From the NCBI GenBank assembly GCA_015069695.1, contig JADCRZ010000008.1, positions 1-64,000 on the forward strand: a stretch of DNA of 64,000 nucleotides, written 5' to 3'. Under the pieces are notes generated by a model that was not told the origin of the DNA, did no database searches, and saw only the letters and a program-made list of their open reading frames with translations. Both the position numbers and the translations under genes were made by a program. Positions 36,376 through 45,913 of the stretch are shown here, piece by piece (position 1 is the stretch's first letter; each line of letters opens with the position of its first letter). The DNA comes from Williamsia sp. Lineage in GTDB: Bacteria > Bacteroidota > Bacteroidia > Chitinophagales > Chitinophagaceae.

Positions 36376-39300
36376 TTACAGGGAGCTTTTGGCTGATTCG
36401 ATGTGGGTGATCACAATCCCAATTTCTTTCCGCACATCCTCAATCAGGTCGTTCACTACCTTTTCATGAAACTCAGGAAGTTTTTCCATCACCTTGGCCA
36501 GGTTGCCTACTTTGCTCATACCGGTTATCAGCGCTGTTCCCTTGAGTTTGTGAGCAGCCGCGTTCAAACTTGCCAGGTTACCGGCCGTAGCAGCTTTCTG
36601 CAGGTCTTCCTGCGATGCTTCTAGTTCTTTGCGTGTAATATCCAGAAATTCAACAAGAAAATCCGTATCGCCATCCAGGTAGTCGATCACCTGCTGCAGA
36701 TCGAAATAAACGGATGCTTTTTCTTCAGCAGGCGGAGCAGCTTGCTTGCGGGTGCTTACTTCCACTGTGGTCCATTTGGTAAACTGGGCGGCCAGTTCTT
36801 CTTCTGAGAACGGTTTGGAAAGAAAATCATCCATCCCGGCTTGCAAACATTTTTCTTTCTCCCCTTTTACATTGCTTGCCGTAAGTGCGATGATGGGAGT
36901 CCGGTTGCCTTTTTCCAACGCCTCAAGCGACCTGATCTTTCCGGTAGCTTCCCATCCGTTCATTACCGGCATCTGCACGTCCATAAAAATAATATCCAGT
37001 TTCTCCGACTGGAACCGCTTGACGGCTTCTTTGCCATTGGGCGCTTCTATGATGCGGGCACTGGGTGCCATCTTTTTGATCAGTGTTTTAGCCAGCAGCA
37101 TGTTGGCGTTGTTGTCTTCCGTGATCAGCACGGTAATAGGCCCGGTATGCAGGGGCTGCTTTTCTATGGCGGCCGCCCGTGCATTTGAAGGGCTTTCTTT
37201 TTGCGTGTGCTGGAAAAGATGCATGTACATCTCCTGCATTTTAATGGGCTTGGCAAGGCGGCTTGTTATGTTCAGTTCTTCGGATGCCTTGATCATGAGC
37301 TCATCATCAGCAGAGCTGTGAAGCAGGATGATCTTGGGATCGAAGGAAGGGTCGGAAAAGTTTTTCCTGATCTTGCGGATGGTTTCGATGCCATCCATAT
37401 AAGGCATGTGGTAATCAACAATGATCACATCGTACCGGACGCCTCTTGCAAGCAGGTTCAGCGCTTCAAAACCATCCTTTGCCTCATCTGATTCAATTTG
37501 CTTCAGCAGCAGCATTTGTTTTACGATCAGCCGGTTGTTGTCGTTGTCGTCGATAATCAGCACCCGCCTGATCGAATCCCCGTTTGTCCAGGTACCGGGT
37601 TCGCCGTGTTCTGTTTTGGCCAAAAGCTCAAAATAAAATTTACTGCCATATCCGGGTGTGCTTTCTACCTGCAGATGGCTGTCCATCAGGCCCAGCAGCT
37701 TGTTGGAAATGGTGAGACCCAGTCCGGTACCACCGTATTTGCGGGTGATCGAAACATCTTCCTGCAAAAAGGCTTTGAATATCTTCTGTTGTTTGTCGAG
37801 TGGAATGCCGATACCGGTATCCCTTACTTCAAAGTAAATGGGGGTGTGGTCATTTTCTATGCCCTTTCCTGCTTCCACTTTTATTTCGATCTCTCCCTTG
37901 TCGGTGAACTTGATGGCATTGCTGAGCAGGTTGATAAGTACCTGTTTAAGCCGGATGGGATCAGTCCAGATAAAGCGGGGCGTGCTGGCTGAAATATTCA
38001 GCAGCAGTTCCAGCTGTTTGTGCTGGGCCTGGTAGCTGATGATGTCGGTTGCCTGGCTCACCAGCTCGTACAAATCGCATTTGGTAACATCAAGCTCCAG
38101 CTTGCCCGCTTCGATCTTTGAAAAGTCAAGAATATCGTTGATGATATTGAGCAGGGAATTGCCCGATTGGTGAACGATCGAAAGGTATTGCCGCTGTGTT
38201 TCGGTGAGGGTTGTTTTCATCACCAGGTCAGTGAACCCGATCACGCCATTGAGGGGTGTACGGATTTCATGGCTCATGTTGGCCAGGAATTCAGATTTGG
38301 CCATGCTGGCTTTTTCTGCCACTTGCTTGGCATTGCGCAGCTCTTCCTGCTGCACAACTGATTCTGTGATGTCCTGAAAAGCGCCATACATCCGCTTGCA
38401 GGTTCCGTTTTCACATTCTATTCTGCCTTGAGAGCGTACCCAGATCAGCCTTCCTTTGGCGGTTATGATCTGCAGTTCGAGGTCCCAGGGTGTGCCATCC
38501 TGCATTGCAGCGGTCACTGCTTTTGAAATTTTATAGCGGCTTTCGCCAGGTTTATAGAAATCAAGTCCCCGTTCGATATCCGGTACATAGTCTGGTTCTA
38601 CTTCATGGATCAATTTGGTAATGGGCGACCAGTACATCCTCTTTTTCAGCAGGTCAAACTCCCAACCCCCAATGCGCGCCATGGTGTTGGTTTGCTCCAG
38701 CATTTCTTTGGTTCTGTTGAGGTCTATTTCAAGCAGGTGCCTTTCAGTAATGTCAATGGCATTGCCTATGATATACATTGAACCGTCGGTTCCCTTTTCC
38801 AGTACATTGTTGTACATCCATATTTTCTGCGCCCCATTCTTGTGCTGCGTAACCATAATGCCGTTTGACCTGCCGGTTGTATTGATCTGCTGGAGATAGT
38901 ACTTTAAGGAAGTGTGGTGCTTAGCGGGTACAATGTCAAACAAACTCAGCTGCAACATTTCTTCCACTGTATAACCGAGCATGGCAGCACCGGCCTGGTT
39001 GGCAGAAATAAAGCGGCCTGCCGGATCGTGGGTGCACATAAAACCCTGCGAATTTTCAAAAAATGATTTCAGGTTTTTTTCACTGATCTGCAGTTTTTTT
39101 TCTTTTTCCTTTTCTTCGGTGATGTCGCGTGCCACTGCAAAAAAGATCCCGCTATCGGGTTCAGGAGAAGCTACCCACTGAAGAAATTTATAGGTGCCGC
39201 TCCTGGTTCTGATGCGGTGGGTGAACTTGGTGATCGAGCTGCCGGATGTTAGCCGGGCTACTTCTTTGAGGGTGCCCACAATGTCGTCGCGGTGAACCAG

Positions 39301-39924
39301 GTCAAATAAAGACGTGCGCAGCAGGTACTGTTCATCCCATCCCAGCAAACTTTCAAAAGCCGGATTGATCTTTTTGAAATAGCCATCATGCCCTACGGTG
39401 CAGATCAGGTCTTTGGATACATTCAGCATCCGGTCCAGGTGTTTGTTCTCTTCCTTCTGGTTGCTTTCTTCCACCAGATGGGCCATTTGGGAAGCCATCA
39501 GCCCAAGCGCCTTCCGTTGGGTTTCGCCCAACACATGGGGGGCATAGTCCAGCAAGCTCAGCACACCGATGGCTTGTCCGTCGGGATTGACCAGCGGGTA
39601 ACCTGCGTAGTACTGGATAGGATCGTCTCCGGCGTACAAAGCCTGCTTTTCAGCCAGTTGATTGATCTCAATGGGTTCTCCGTGGGCCAGGCAGGTTTCG
39701 CAGAGCAGGTCCAGGGAAGCCTGGGGCCGGAGCGGGGGACTGAGATAGGAATGAACCAACCGGGTTCCCCTGCAGCGCAGTGTTACGACGGCCAGCGGCA
39801 GTCCGGAAACCAGCAGTACCAGTTCGCGGAGGTTGGTAAACTGAGGATGGTTGATTGTATGGGATGCTTTGTGCAGCAGGGCAGGCTCTGGCTTGTCGGG
39901 GATAACAACCGGAAGCTCGTTCAT
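36376..39924 (-). CDS. hybrid sensor histidine kinase (GAF-PAS-HisKA-HATPase-REC-REC-HPt)
   Basis: The 1182-residue product is soluble, with no membrane segments. In order: a GAF domain (residues 20-155), three to four PAS domains (about 160-520), HisKA with His552 in MSHEIRTPLNG, an HATPase domain (DTGIGIP and GGTGLGLTISNKLLG), two receivers with Asp837 in IIVDYHMP and Asp982 in IFMDVQMP, and a C-terminal HPt domain with His1125 in AAHKLKG. This is a full phosphorelay in one chain that ends on an HPt able to pass phosphate to a separate receiver. The nearest unpaired receiver is the RR-GT2 fusion about 1 kb away. The GAF and PAS ligands are unknown. Confidence 0.92.
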   Translation of the reverse strand: MNELPVVIPDKPEPALLHKASHTINHPQFTNLRELVLLVSGLPLAVVTLRCRGTRLVHSYLSPPLRPQASLDLLCETCLAHGEPIEINQLAEKQALYAGDDPIQYYAGYPLVNPDGQAIGVLSLLDYAPHVLGETQRKALGLMASQMAHLVEESNQKEENKHLDRMLNVSKDLICTVGHDGYFKKINPAFESLLGWDEQYLLRTSLFDLVHRDDIVGTLKEVARLTSGSSITKFTHRIRTRSGTYKFLQWVASPEPDSGIFFAVARDITEEKEKEKKLQISEKNLKSFFENSQGFMCTHDPAGRFISANQAGAAMLGYTVEEMLQLSLFDIVPAKHHTSLKYYLQQINTTGRSNGIMVTQHKNGAQKIWMYNNVLEKGTDGSMYIIGNAIDITERHLLEIDLNRTKEMLEQTNTMARIGGWEFDLLKKRMYWSPITKLIHEVEPDYVPDIERGLDFYKPGESRYKISKAVTAAMQDGTPWDLELQIITAKGRLIWVRSQGRIECENGTCKRMYGAFQDITESVVQQEELRNAKQVAEKASMAKSEFLANMSHEIRTPLNGVIGFTDLVMKTTLTETQRQYLSIVHQSGNSLLNIINDILDFSKIEAGKLELDVTKCDLYELVSQATDIISYQAQHKQLELLLNISASTPRFIWTDPIRLKQVLINLLSNAIKFTDKGEIEIKVEAGKGIENDHTPIYFEVRDTGIGIPLDKQQKIFKAFLQEDVSITRKYGGTGLGLTISNKLLGLMDSHLQVESTPGYGSKFYFELLAKTEHGEPGTWTNGDSIRRVLIIDDNDNNRLIVKQMLLLKQIESDEAKDGFEALNLLARGVRYDVIIVDYHMPYMDGIETIRKIRKNFSDPSFDPKIILLHSSADDELMIKASEELNITSRLAKPIKMQEMYMHLFQHTQKESPSNARAAAIEKQPLHTGPITVLITEDNNANMLLAKTLIKKMAPSARIIEAPNGKEAVKRFQSEKLDIIFMDVQMPVMNGWEATGKIRSLEALEKGNRTPIIALTASNVKGEKEKCLQAGMDDFLSKPFSEEELAAQFTKWTTVEVSTRKQAAPPAEEKASVYFDLQQVIDYLDGDTDFLVEFLDITRKELEASQEDLQKAATAGNLASLNAAAHKLKGTALITGMSKVGNLAKVMEKLPEFHEKVVNDLIEDVRKEIGIVITHIESAKSSL

Positions 39925-40169
39925 AGGTATAAGATTGATGGGACGGTCTTTGGTTTTCTTTTTGCGTGCGGGGCCCCATTTCCAGCATGCTTTTTTATAA
40001 CGCTGCTATGTACGAGTTATTATATCCGGATACGGGTAATTGTATATAGTTGATAGAGGGGCTTCCCTCTTTTTTTTAAAAAAAATTGCGGATGCAGCAA
40101 AAAAAAACCGTCTGTTGTCTGATATTTGACGTTTTTACCGGCTATTTTATCATAAATCAAACCAAGCAC

Positions 40170-43100
40170 ATGAGAAAAACCCTACTCTTCTCATTTTTCC
40201 TTTTTATTTGTTCGCTATCCGTTTTTGCGCAGAACCGCACCATCAGCGGCTCGGTGCTGGATGAAAAAGGCGAGCCCCTGATAGGCGCTACCGTAGCAGT
40301 TGTTGGTACAGGGGTAAACACCACTACAGGCATTACGGGAAATTTTCAGCTGCAGGTTGCAACCAGTGCGCGGCAGCTTGAAGTGACTTATGTCGGCTTC
40401 ACCACCCAGCGCGTTGTCATTGGCAACCGGACCACCCTGGAAGTCAGGCTGTTAAGCTCCAATCCCAACCTTTCAGAGGTGGTGGTGGTAGCATATGGAA
40501 CAGCAAAAAAAGAAGCTTTGACCGGTTCTATCGGGCAAATAGGCGCGAAAGAAATACGCGACCGGCCCATCAACAACGTGACCAATGCGGTGGAAGGCGC
40601 CATTGCAGGTGTTGTTGTTACCTCGGCCAATGGACAGCCCGGTTCTGGCAATACCATCCGGGTAAGAGGCTTTGGATCGGTGAACGCTTCCCTGGATCCA
40701 CTTTTTGTGGTAGACGGGGTTCCGTATCTGGGTGGTACTTCCAATATCAACCCGGACGATGTAGAGAACATCACCATCTTAAAAGATGCCGCTTCTACAG
40801 CCCTGTATGGTTCAAGAGCAGCCAACGGGGTTGTTATCATTACAACCAAAAAAGGACAAAAAGGCCGGAACAATGTTTCTGTGCGGGTATTGCAAGGGGT
40901 GGCTTCGCGGGGGTTGTCTGAGTACGACCGGCTGGATGCTTTCCAGTATTATCCGGTTATGTGGGAAGCTTACCGCAATTCCCTGGTTTATCCTGCCACC
41001 GGTACGGGTATTTCACTGGATTCAGCCAACAAAGTGGCTTCCGGGCTGACTACGAGAAGCAGCATCAAAGACCTCCTGGCCTATAACCCGTTTAATGTGG
41101 CAGCAAATACCATTGTAGGTACGGATGGTAAGATCAATCCAAACGCAAGACTGCTTTACGGGGATGATCTTGACTGGACCAAAGACCTGATGAGAAAAGG
41201 AAGCAGGAAAGATTATAGTATAAACTTCAACGGCGGAGGAGATAAATCTGATTATTTCATGTCAGCAGGGTATGTGAAGGAGAACGGCTATACACTTAAA
41301 ACAGATTTTGAACGCTATACAACCCGGCTCAACGTAAACATCCAGCCAAAGACCTGGTTGAAAACAGGCTTGAATATCTCCGGAAATTATTCTGTGTCGA
41401 ATCTGGCTAACGACGGTGGAAGCACCAACTTTGTAAATCCATTTTATTACTCTCGCAATGTGGGGCCTATTTATCCAGTGTACTTGCACAACATGACCAC
41501 GGGCGCATACGTACTGGATAATACGGGTAACAAGATATGGGATCTTGGAAATTATGGAACCAGCGCAATCGGCTTGGCAAACGGTGTTCCCAACCGGACA
41601 AGTGGCGGGTTTGCGGGCAGGCATGCATTGGCAGAAAACACCTTGAACGACAACCTTTACAGGAGAACCGTGGTAAGTGCCAGGGATTATGTAGACATCA
41701 GCTTCCTGAAGGATTTCAAGTTTACTACCAACGTGGCTGTAGATTTCCAGAATCAGGCCAACAGTTCTTATGAAAATACCCTAGTGGGCGATGGTGCCCC
41801 TGCCGGACGGAGCAGACGGATAGCTGCTTCTGTTACCGGCTTTACTTTTAACCAGTTGTTGAACTATGGAAAGAACTTTGGAGATCACCGGGTAGACGCC
41901 CTGATAGGCCATGAGAGTTTCAACAGGCGTGAAACAGAAGTGAATGCCTTCAAGCAAGGACAATCGCTGACCGGCAACACCGAATTGGGCAATTTCACAA
42001 CCATCAACTCTGCCACCTCCCTTGTAGACAAGAATACGATTGAAAGTTATTTTTCAAGGCTGAACTATTCTTTTAACAACAAGTATTACGCTTCCGGTAG
42101 TTTGCGCCGCGATGGCAATTCGCGTTTTTCCAAGTTATCCAGATGGGGAACTTTCTGGTCAGCAGGTGCCGGATGGAACATCAACAGAGAAGAATTTATG
42201 AAGTCAGTTGAGTGGGTTGATCTGCTCAAACTCAGGAGTTCTTATGGTATAGTGGGCAATGCCGAAGGTGTAGGGTTTTATGCATACCAGGGAGTTTATG
42301 TATTCAACAACAATGCGAACGAACCAGGTATAACGCAAAGCCAGACAGCCATTAAAAACAATGATTCTTTAACATGGGAAGGAAACAAGCAATTTGATCT
42401 GGGAATTGACTTCAGCTTGTTCAAAGGCAGGGTAAACGGGTCTTTAGAATACTATAAAAGACAAACCGTGGATCTGTTGTTCGACGTGCCTTTGCCTCTT
42501 TCAAGCGGAGCCCTGTCTTTGAACAAGAATACCGCTACCATGTACAATAGAGGCTTTGAGCTGCAGCTGGATGGTAACATCGTGCAAAGCAAAAACTTTG
42601 TCTGGAACATGGGGGTGAATCTTTCTACCGTAACGAGCAAGATCACCAAGATGCCGGATAATTCAAAAGAGATCATCAGCGGAACCAAAAAATTATCAGA
42701 AGGTCATTCGCAATATGATTTCTGGTTGCGGACTTATTACGGCGTTGATCCTGCAGATGGGGCCGCGCTCTATGTTTCGGCCAATACCGCTACTGCTACC
42801 AACCGGCGATTCATCAACAACAAAAACGGTACTATTGACACGGTAACTACGCTGGCCAGCAACGGTAAGTTTGAATACCAGGGAACAGCTATCCCTGACT
42901 TATATGGAAGCTTTACAGAATCTTTTACTTTCAAAGGATTTACGCTGAGTGCTTTGTTTACCTTCCAGCTGGGTGGTAAAACCTACGATGCCCTTTATCA
43001 GGGTTTAATGTCAGCGGGCACATATGGCAGTGCATTGCATACAGATATTTTGAACCGGTGGCAGAAAGCAGGGGATGTTACCAATGTTCCCCGGCTGGAT

Positions 43101-43376
43101 GCAGGCAGAACCACCGACTTCAATGCACAGTCTTCCCGCTGGCTGATAGATGCGTCTTACTTCAACATACGTACGGTAACCTTGGCGTATACTTTACCCA
43201 AACCCCTGCTCTCCCGGTTGTCGATCAACAATAGCCAGGTTTTTGTATCAGCAGAAAACGCTGCGTTCTTCTCCAAAAGAAAGGGTATGAACAACCAGCA
43301 GGCATTCACCGGCGTAACTTCTAATGCTTATCCGCCTGCTCGGGTCATTACCGGTGGCATCTCACTCAATTTCTAA
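40170..43376 (+). CDS. SusC/RagA-family TonB-dependent outer-membrane transporter
   Basis: I set the start at ATG 40170, which gives a clean signal peptide (KTLLFSFFLFICSLSVFAQ); an earlier TTG would add 28 non-signal residues. The 1068-residue product has a carboxypeptidase-like domain (RTISGSVLDEKGEPLIGATV), then the plug with SLDPLFVVDGVPY and ALYGSRAANGVVIITTKKG, and a 22-strand barrel ending GGISLNF. It imports oligomeric nutrients with the SusD partner encoded just after it. The substrate cannot be read; no glycosidase is directly linked. Confidence 0.95.
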   Translation: MRKTLLFSFFLFICSLSVFAQNRTISGSVLDEKGEPLIGATVAVVGTGVNTTTGITGNFQLQVATSARQLEVTYVGFTTQRVVIGNRTTLEVRLLSSNPNLSEVVVVAYGTAKKEALTGSIGQIGAKEIRDRPINNVTNAVEGAIAGVVVTSANGQPGSGNTIRVRGFGSVNASLDPLFVVDGVPYLGGTSNINPDDVENITILKDAASTALYGSRAANGVVIITTKKGQKGRNNVSVRVLQGVASRGLSEYDRLDAFQYYPVMWEAYRNSLVYPATGTGISLDSANKVASGLTTRSSIKDLLAYNPFNVAANTIVGTDGKINPNARLLYGDDLDWTKDLMRKGSRKDYSINFNGGGDKSDYFMSAGYVKENGYTLKTDFERYTTRLNVNIQPKTWLKTGLNISGNYSVSNLANDGGSTNFVNPFYYSRNVGPIYPVYLHNMTTGAYVLDNTGNKIWDLGNYGTSAIGLANGVPNRTSGGFAGRHALAENTLNDNLYRRTVVSARDYVDISFLKDFKFTTNVAVDFQNQANSSYENTLVGDGAPAGRSRRIAASVTGFTFNQLLNYGKNFGDHRVDALIGHESFNRRETEVNAFKQGQSLTGNTELGNFTTINSATSLVDKNTIESYFSRLNYSFNNKYYASGSLRRDGNSRFSKLSRWGTFWSAGAGWNINREEFMKSVEWVDLLKLRSSYGIVGNAEGVGFYAYQGVYVFNNNANEPGITQSQTAIKNNDSLTWEGNKQFDLGIDFSLFKGRVNGSLEYYKRQTVDLLFDVPLPLSSGALSLNKNTATMYNRGFELQLDGNIVQSKNFVWNMGVNLSTVTSKITKMPDNSKEIISGTKKLSEGHSQYDFWLRTYYGVDPADGAALYVSANTATATNRRFINNKNGTIDTVTTLASNGKFEYQGTAIPDLYGSFTESFTFKGFTLSALFTFQLGGKTYDALYQGLMSAGTYGSALHTDILNRWQKAGDVTNVPRLDAGRTTDFNAQSSRWLIDASYFNIRTVTLAYTLPKPLLSRLSINNSQVFVSAENAAFFSKRKGMNNQQAFTGVTSNAYPPARVITGGISLNF

Positions 43377-43386
43377 AAATATTTAT

Positions 43387-44874
43387 ATGCGTATTTTCAA
43401 CTATAAGTTTTTTTATCTCATCTTATTTGCAGTGATCATTTCATCGTGCAAAAAAGATTTCTTGGCTACGTATTCCACCACAGCCGTTCCTGCCATCGAT
43501 GCCCTGGCAACGACTTCAAATGCCTGGGCGGCTTTAAACGGTATTCACCGGATTATGTACACCCAATATGACCAGCAGGGCGAAGCAGGAGAAGGCTCCA
43601 ACAACATTTTTCGCGACCTGATGGGAGAAGATATTGTTTATCCGCTGGCAAACGGCAGTACAGGGCTGATCGGATGGATGCAATGGATCAACCACCGCAA
43701 TGTAAACGCAACGGACCTGCGGTATGTATACCGTTTCTACTACCGGCTGATTTCCAATGCCAATGTGCTTATCAACGGGATCAACCAGGCCAGTGGTCCG
43801 GATGCAGATAAAAGATACATCCGGGGCGAAGCCCTCGCTTACCGGGGATGGGCGCATTTTCAACTGGTACAGCTTTGGGGCAAACGGTATGATGCTACTG
43901 CAAAGCCCAATAGCCAGTTGGGCGTACCTCTCCTGCTGACAAACAACCTGAATGGACAGCCGCGGGTTAGCGTAGAAGAAATATATGCCCAGATCAACAA
44001 AGACCTGGATACAGCCGTTGTACTGCTCAATGGCTATGCCCGTTCCGGTTCTGCTGCCAAATCAAATTTTGATGTCAATGTAGTGAAGGCCATCAAAGCG
44101 CGTGTAGCGTTGGCGCAACAGGATTGGGAAACAGCTGCAGTTAATGCAATTGCAGCTAGGAGTGGCTATCCCCTGATGACGAACGCTGAATACCTTAGCG
44201 GCTTCAATAACATTACCAACCAGGAATGGATCTGGGGCACCCGGCAGATTGATGATCACAACACCTTTTTCTACTCTTATTTTGCGTATATTTCTTCAAA
44301 CTTCAACTCGACCGTTATCCGCACACAACCCAGGGCTATCAATGCTACCTTGTGGGAGCAGATACCGGCAACGGACATACGCAAACAGATGTGGGATAAG
44401 ACCGGTGCTACGGTTGTTATCCCGCCGGGCGGTTCCCGTTCGGCTTACCAGAACAAGAAATTCCTTGCCAAGAGCGATGCCTTGAGCACAGGCGATGTGC
44501 CGTATGTTCGCTCAGGTGAGATGTACCTCATCGAAGCGGAAGCAAGGGCCATGCAGGGCCAGGCAGCAGCTGCGCAGGATGCTTTGTTTACACTGGTAAA
44601 GAACCGCAATCCAAGCGCTACGAAATCAACCAGCACAGGCCAAGCGCTTTTAAATGAAATTTACTTTAACAGAAGGATCGAGCTTTGGGGAGAAGGCTTC
44701 CGGTTTACAGATCTGAAACGCCTGAACCTGCCCATGAGCCGGGCCGGCATACCCAACCACCTGCAGGCCTTGATCCAGATCGTAACCGTTCCCGCAGGCG
44801 ACAAGCTGTGGGAGTGGCTCTTTCCGCAGGATGAGCTGAATGCCAACGCAGCTGTGCAGCAAAATCCGCTTTAA
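43387..44874 (+). CDS. SusD/RagB-family nutrient-binding outer-membrane lipoprotein
   Basis: The start at ATG 43387 gives a signal peptide with lipobox VIISSC. The 495-residue product has SusD features: N-terminal helices with YRLISNANVLINGINQ (shortened), GEALAYRGWAHFQLVQLWG, and a C-terminal RagB segment with YLIEAEARAM, EIYFNRRIELWGEGFRFTDLKR and an end DELNANAAVQQNP. It caps the SusC transporter. The gap to SusC is 10 bases. A strong terminator follows. Confidence 0.95.
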   Translation: MRIFNYKFFYLILFAVIISSCKKDFLATYSTTAVPAIDALATTSNAWAALNGIHRIMYTQYDQQGEAGEGSNNIFRDLMGEDIVYPLANGSTGLIGWMQWINHRNVNATDLRYVYRFYYRLISNANVLINGINQASGPDADKRYIRGEALAYRGWAHFQLVQLWGKRYDATAKPNSQLGVPLLLTNNLNGQPRVSVEEIYAQINKDLDTAVVLLNGYARSGSAAKSNFDVNVVKAIKARVALAQQDWETAAVNAIAARSGYPLMTNAEYLSGFNNITNQEWIWGTRQIDDHNTFFYSYFAYISSNFNSTVIRTQPRAINATLWEQIPATDIRKQMWDKTGATVVIPPGGSRSAYQNKKFLAKSDALSTGDVPYVRSGEMYLIEAEARAMQGQAAAAQDALFTLVKNRNPSATKSTSTGQALLNEIYFNRRIELWGEGFRFTDLKRLNLPMSRAGIPNHLQALIQIVTVPAGDKLWEWLFPQDELNANAAVQQNPL

Positions 44875-44905
44875 ATTTTCTGAACTTATAACAAAGCGTT
44901 TATCT

Positions 44906-44941
44906 CAAAGAGGCCGTTCATCCGAACGGCCTCTTTGTTTT
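44906..44941 (+). terminator. rho-independent terminator after susD-like gene
   Basis: A 14-base perfect stem (CAAAGAGGCCGTTC at 44906-44919 pairing with GAACGGCCTCTTTG at 44924-44937) with a 4-base loop ATCC is followed by a T run at 44938-44941. It closes the SusC/SusD operon and isolates it from the next gene. Confidence 0.9.
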
Positions 44942-44990
44942 GGGCATAAACCGTATATTTAAATACTTTATCACTCCTTAATCAGCTGCC

Positions 44991-45230
44991 ATGTCAAACG
45001 AACTGCATTTTTGTTTCAAGGCCGAAGACGTAAAAGCCCTGATCGACAAAGGGGCTTATTATTTTGTGGCTTCTTCCCATATTGAAGAAGACAAAACCAA
45101 AAAAGTTTTCTTGTTTCAGGTTTCCGGAGAAGGATATAATCGCGACAATAAACTCGTTGGCAGGGTGCAGGGCTGTCCTTGTCCGCCCTGCAACCCTGCG
45201 CTGGCTGAAAGCATAAGCAGGAAAAAATGA
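44991..45230 (+). CDS. small cysteine-motif protein, unknown function
   Basis: The 79-residue product has no recognised family. Its N-terminal half is hydrophilic (CFKAEDVKALIDKGAYYFV). Near the C terminus, VQGCPCPPCNPALAE holds three close cysteines with prolines, which could bind metal or cofactor. The stop overlaps the start of the next gene (ATGA), so it is translated with the membrane protein and two-component system. No signal peptide is seen. Confidence 0.68.
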   Translation: MSNELHFCFKAEDVKALIDKGAYYFVASSHIEEDKTKKVFLFQVSGEGYNRDNKLVGRVQGCPCPPCNPALAESISRKK

Positions 45231-45913
45231 GTGAACCCTTCTTTTCTTTTGTCGCTAATTTTCTGGAGCCTTTGTCTTACCTTCTGCTGTGTGGTGCACT
45301 TGTGCTCCAGGTACTCACACACAAGCGGGTGGAAATAGAGGCTCTTGCCATTTTTTACCTGGTAGCAGCTGCGGGCCTTGGTTACGCCAGCTGGCTGGCC
45401 GACCGCCGGGTAAACAACAACTGGATCTACAACAGTCTTTACCTGCCGGCCCTCCTGGTGATCTCCTTCTATTTTTATCGCGTCCTCCGCAGTAAAAAAA
45501 GCAAATGGGTGATCCGCTCCCTGGTGCTGATCAATGGACTGTATTTTATTGGGCGCATCCTGTTTTGGGGAGCGCTGCTGCTGATCGATAATTTTGGGTA
45601 TGCCCTGCTCTCTGTTTCTGTGACCCTTTTGTCGTTTGTCTACTTTTATGATGTGCTCTCGCATGTAAGTGAATCTGCGATCTGGCAAAGGGTTGATTTC
45701 TGGCTGGTATCGGGTTACCTGCTATATTACCTGGGAAGCTTTTTTATCTTTTTGCAATTCGCCAACCTGGCGTATAATATCCTGGATACGTATACAGACA
45801 AGCAAAGGGCGCCGCTCACCCTTCTTTGGGGCGTGCACAATGTGTTGTTGTTTATCAGTTCCCTAACCACCTTACTGGGCAGTATATGGATAGCCTATCG
45901 CAGCAAATCATAA
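45227..45913 (+). CDS. seven-helix-like membrane protein upstream of a two-component system
   Basis: The 228-residue product is almost wholly hydrophobic, with about seven predicted membrane segments (for example PLSYLLLCGALVLQVLTHKR and LYLPALLVISFYFYRVLR) separated by short loops. I recognise no family with confidence. It overlaps the histidine kinase gene by 28 bases. Its layout, directly before a kinase with only one membrane helix, suggests it is the sensory input module of the system; that is inference. Confidence 0.68.
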   Translation: MSEPFFSFVANFLEPLSYLLLCGALVLQVLTHKRVEIEALAIFYLVAAAGLGYASWLADRRVNNNWIYNSLYLPALLVISFYFYRVLRSKKSKWVIRSLVLINGLYFIGRILFWGALLLIDNFGYALLSVSVTLLSFVYFYDVLSHVSESAIWQRVDFWLVSGYLLYYLGSFFIFLQFANLAYNILDTYTDKQRAPLTLLWGVHNVLLFISSLTTLLGSIWIAYRSKS

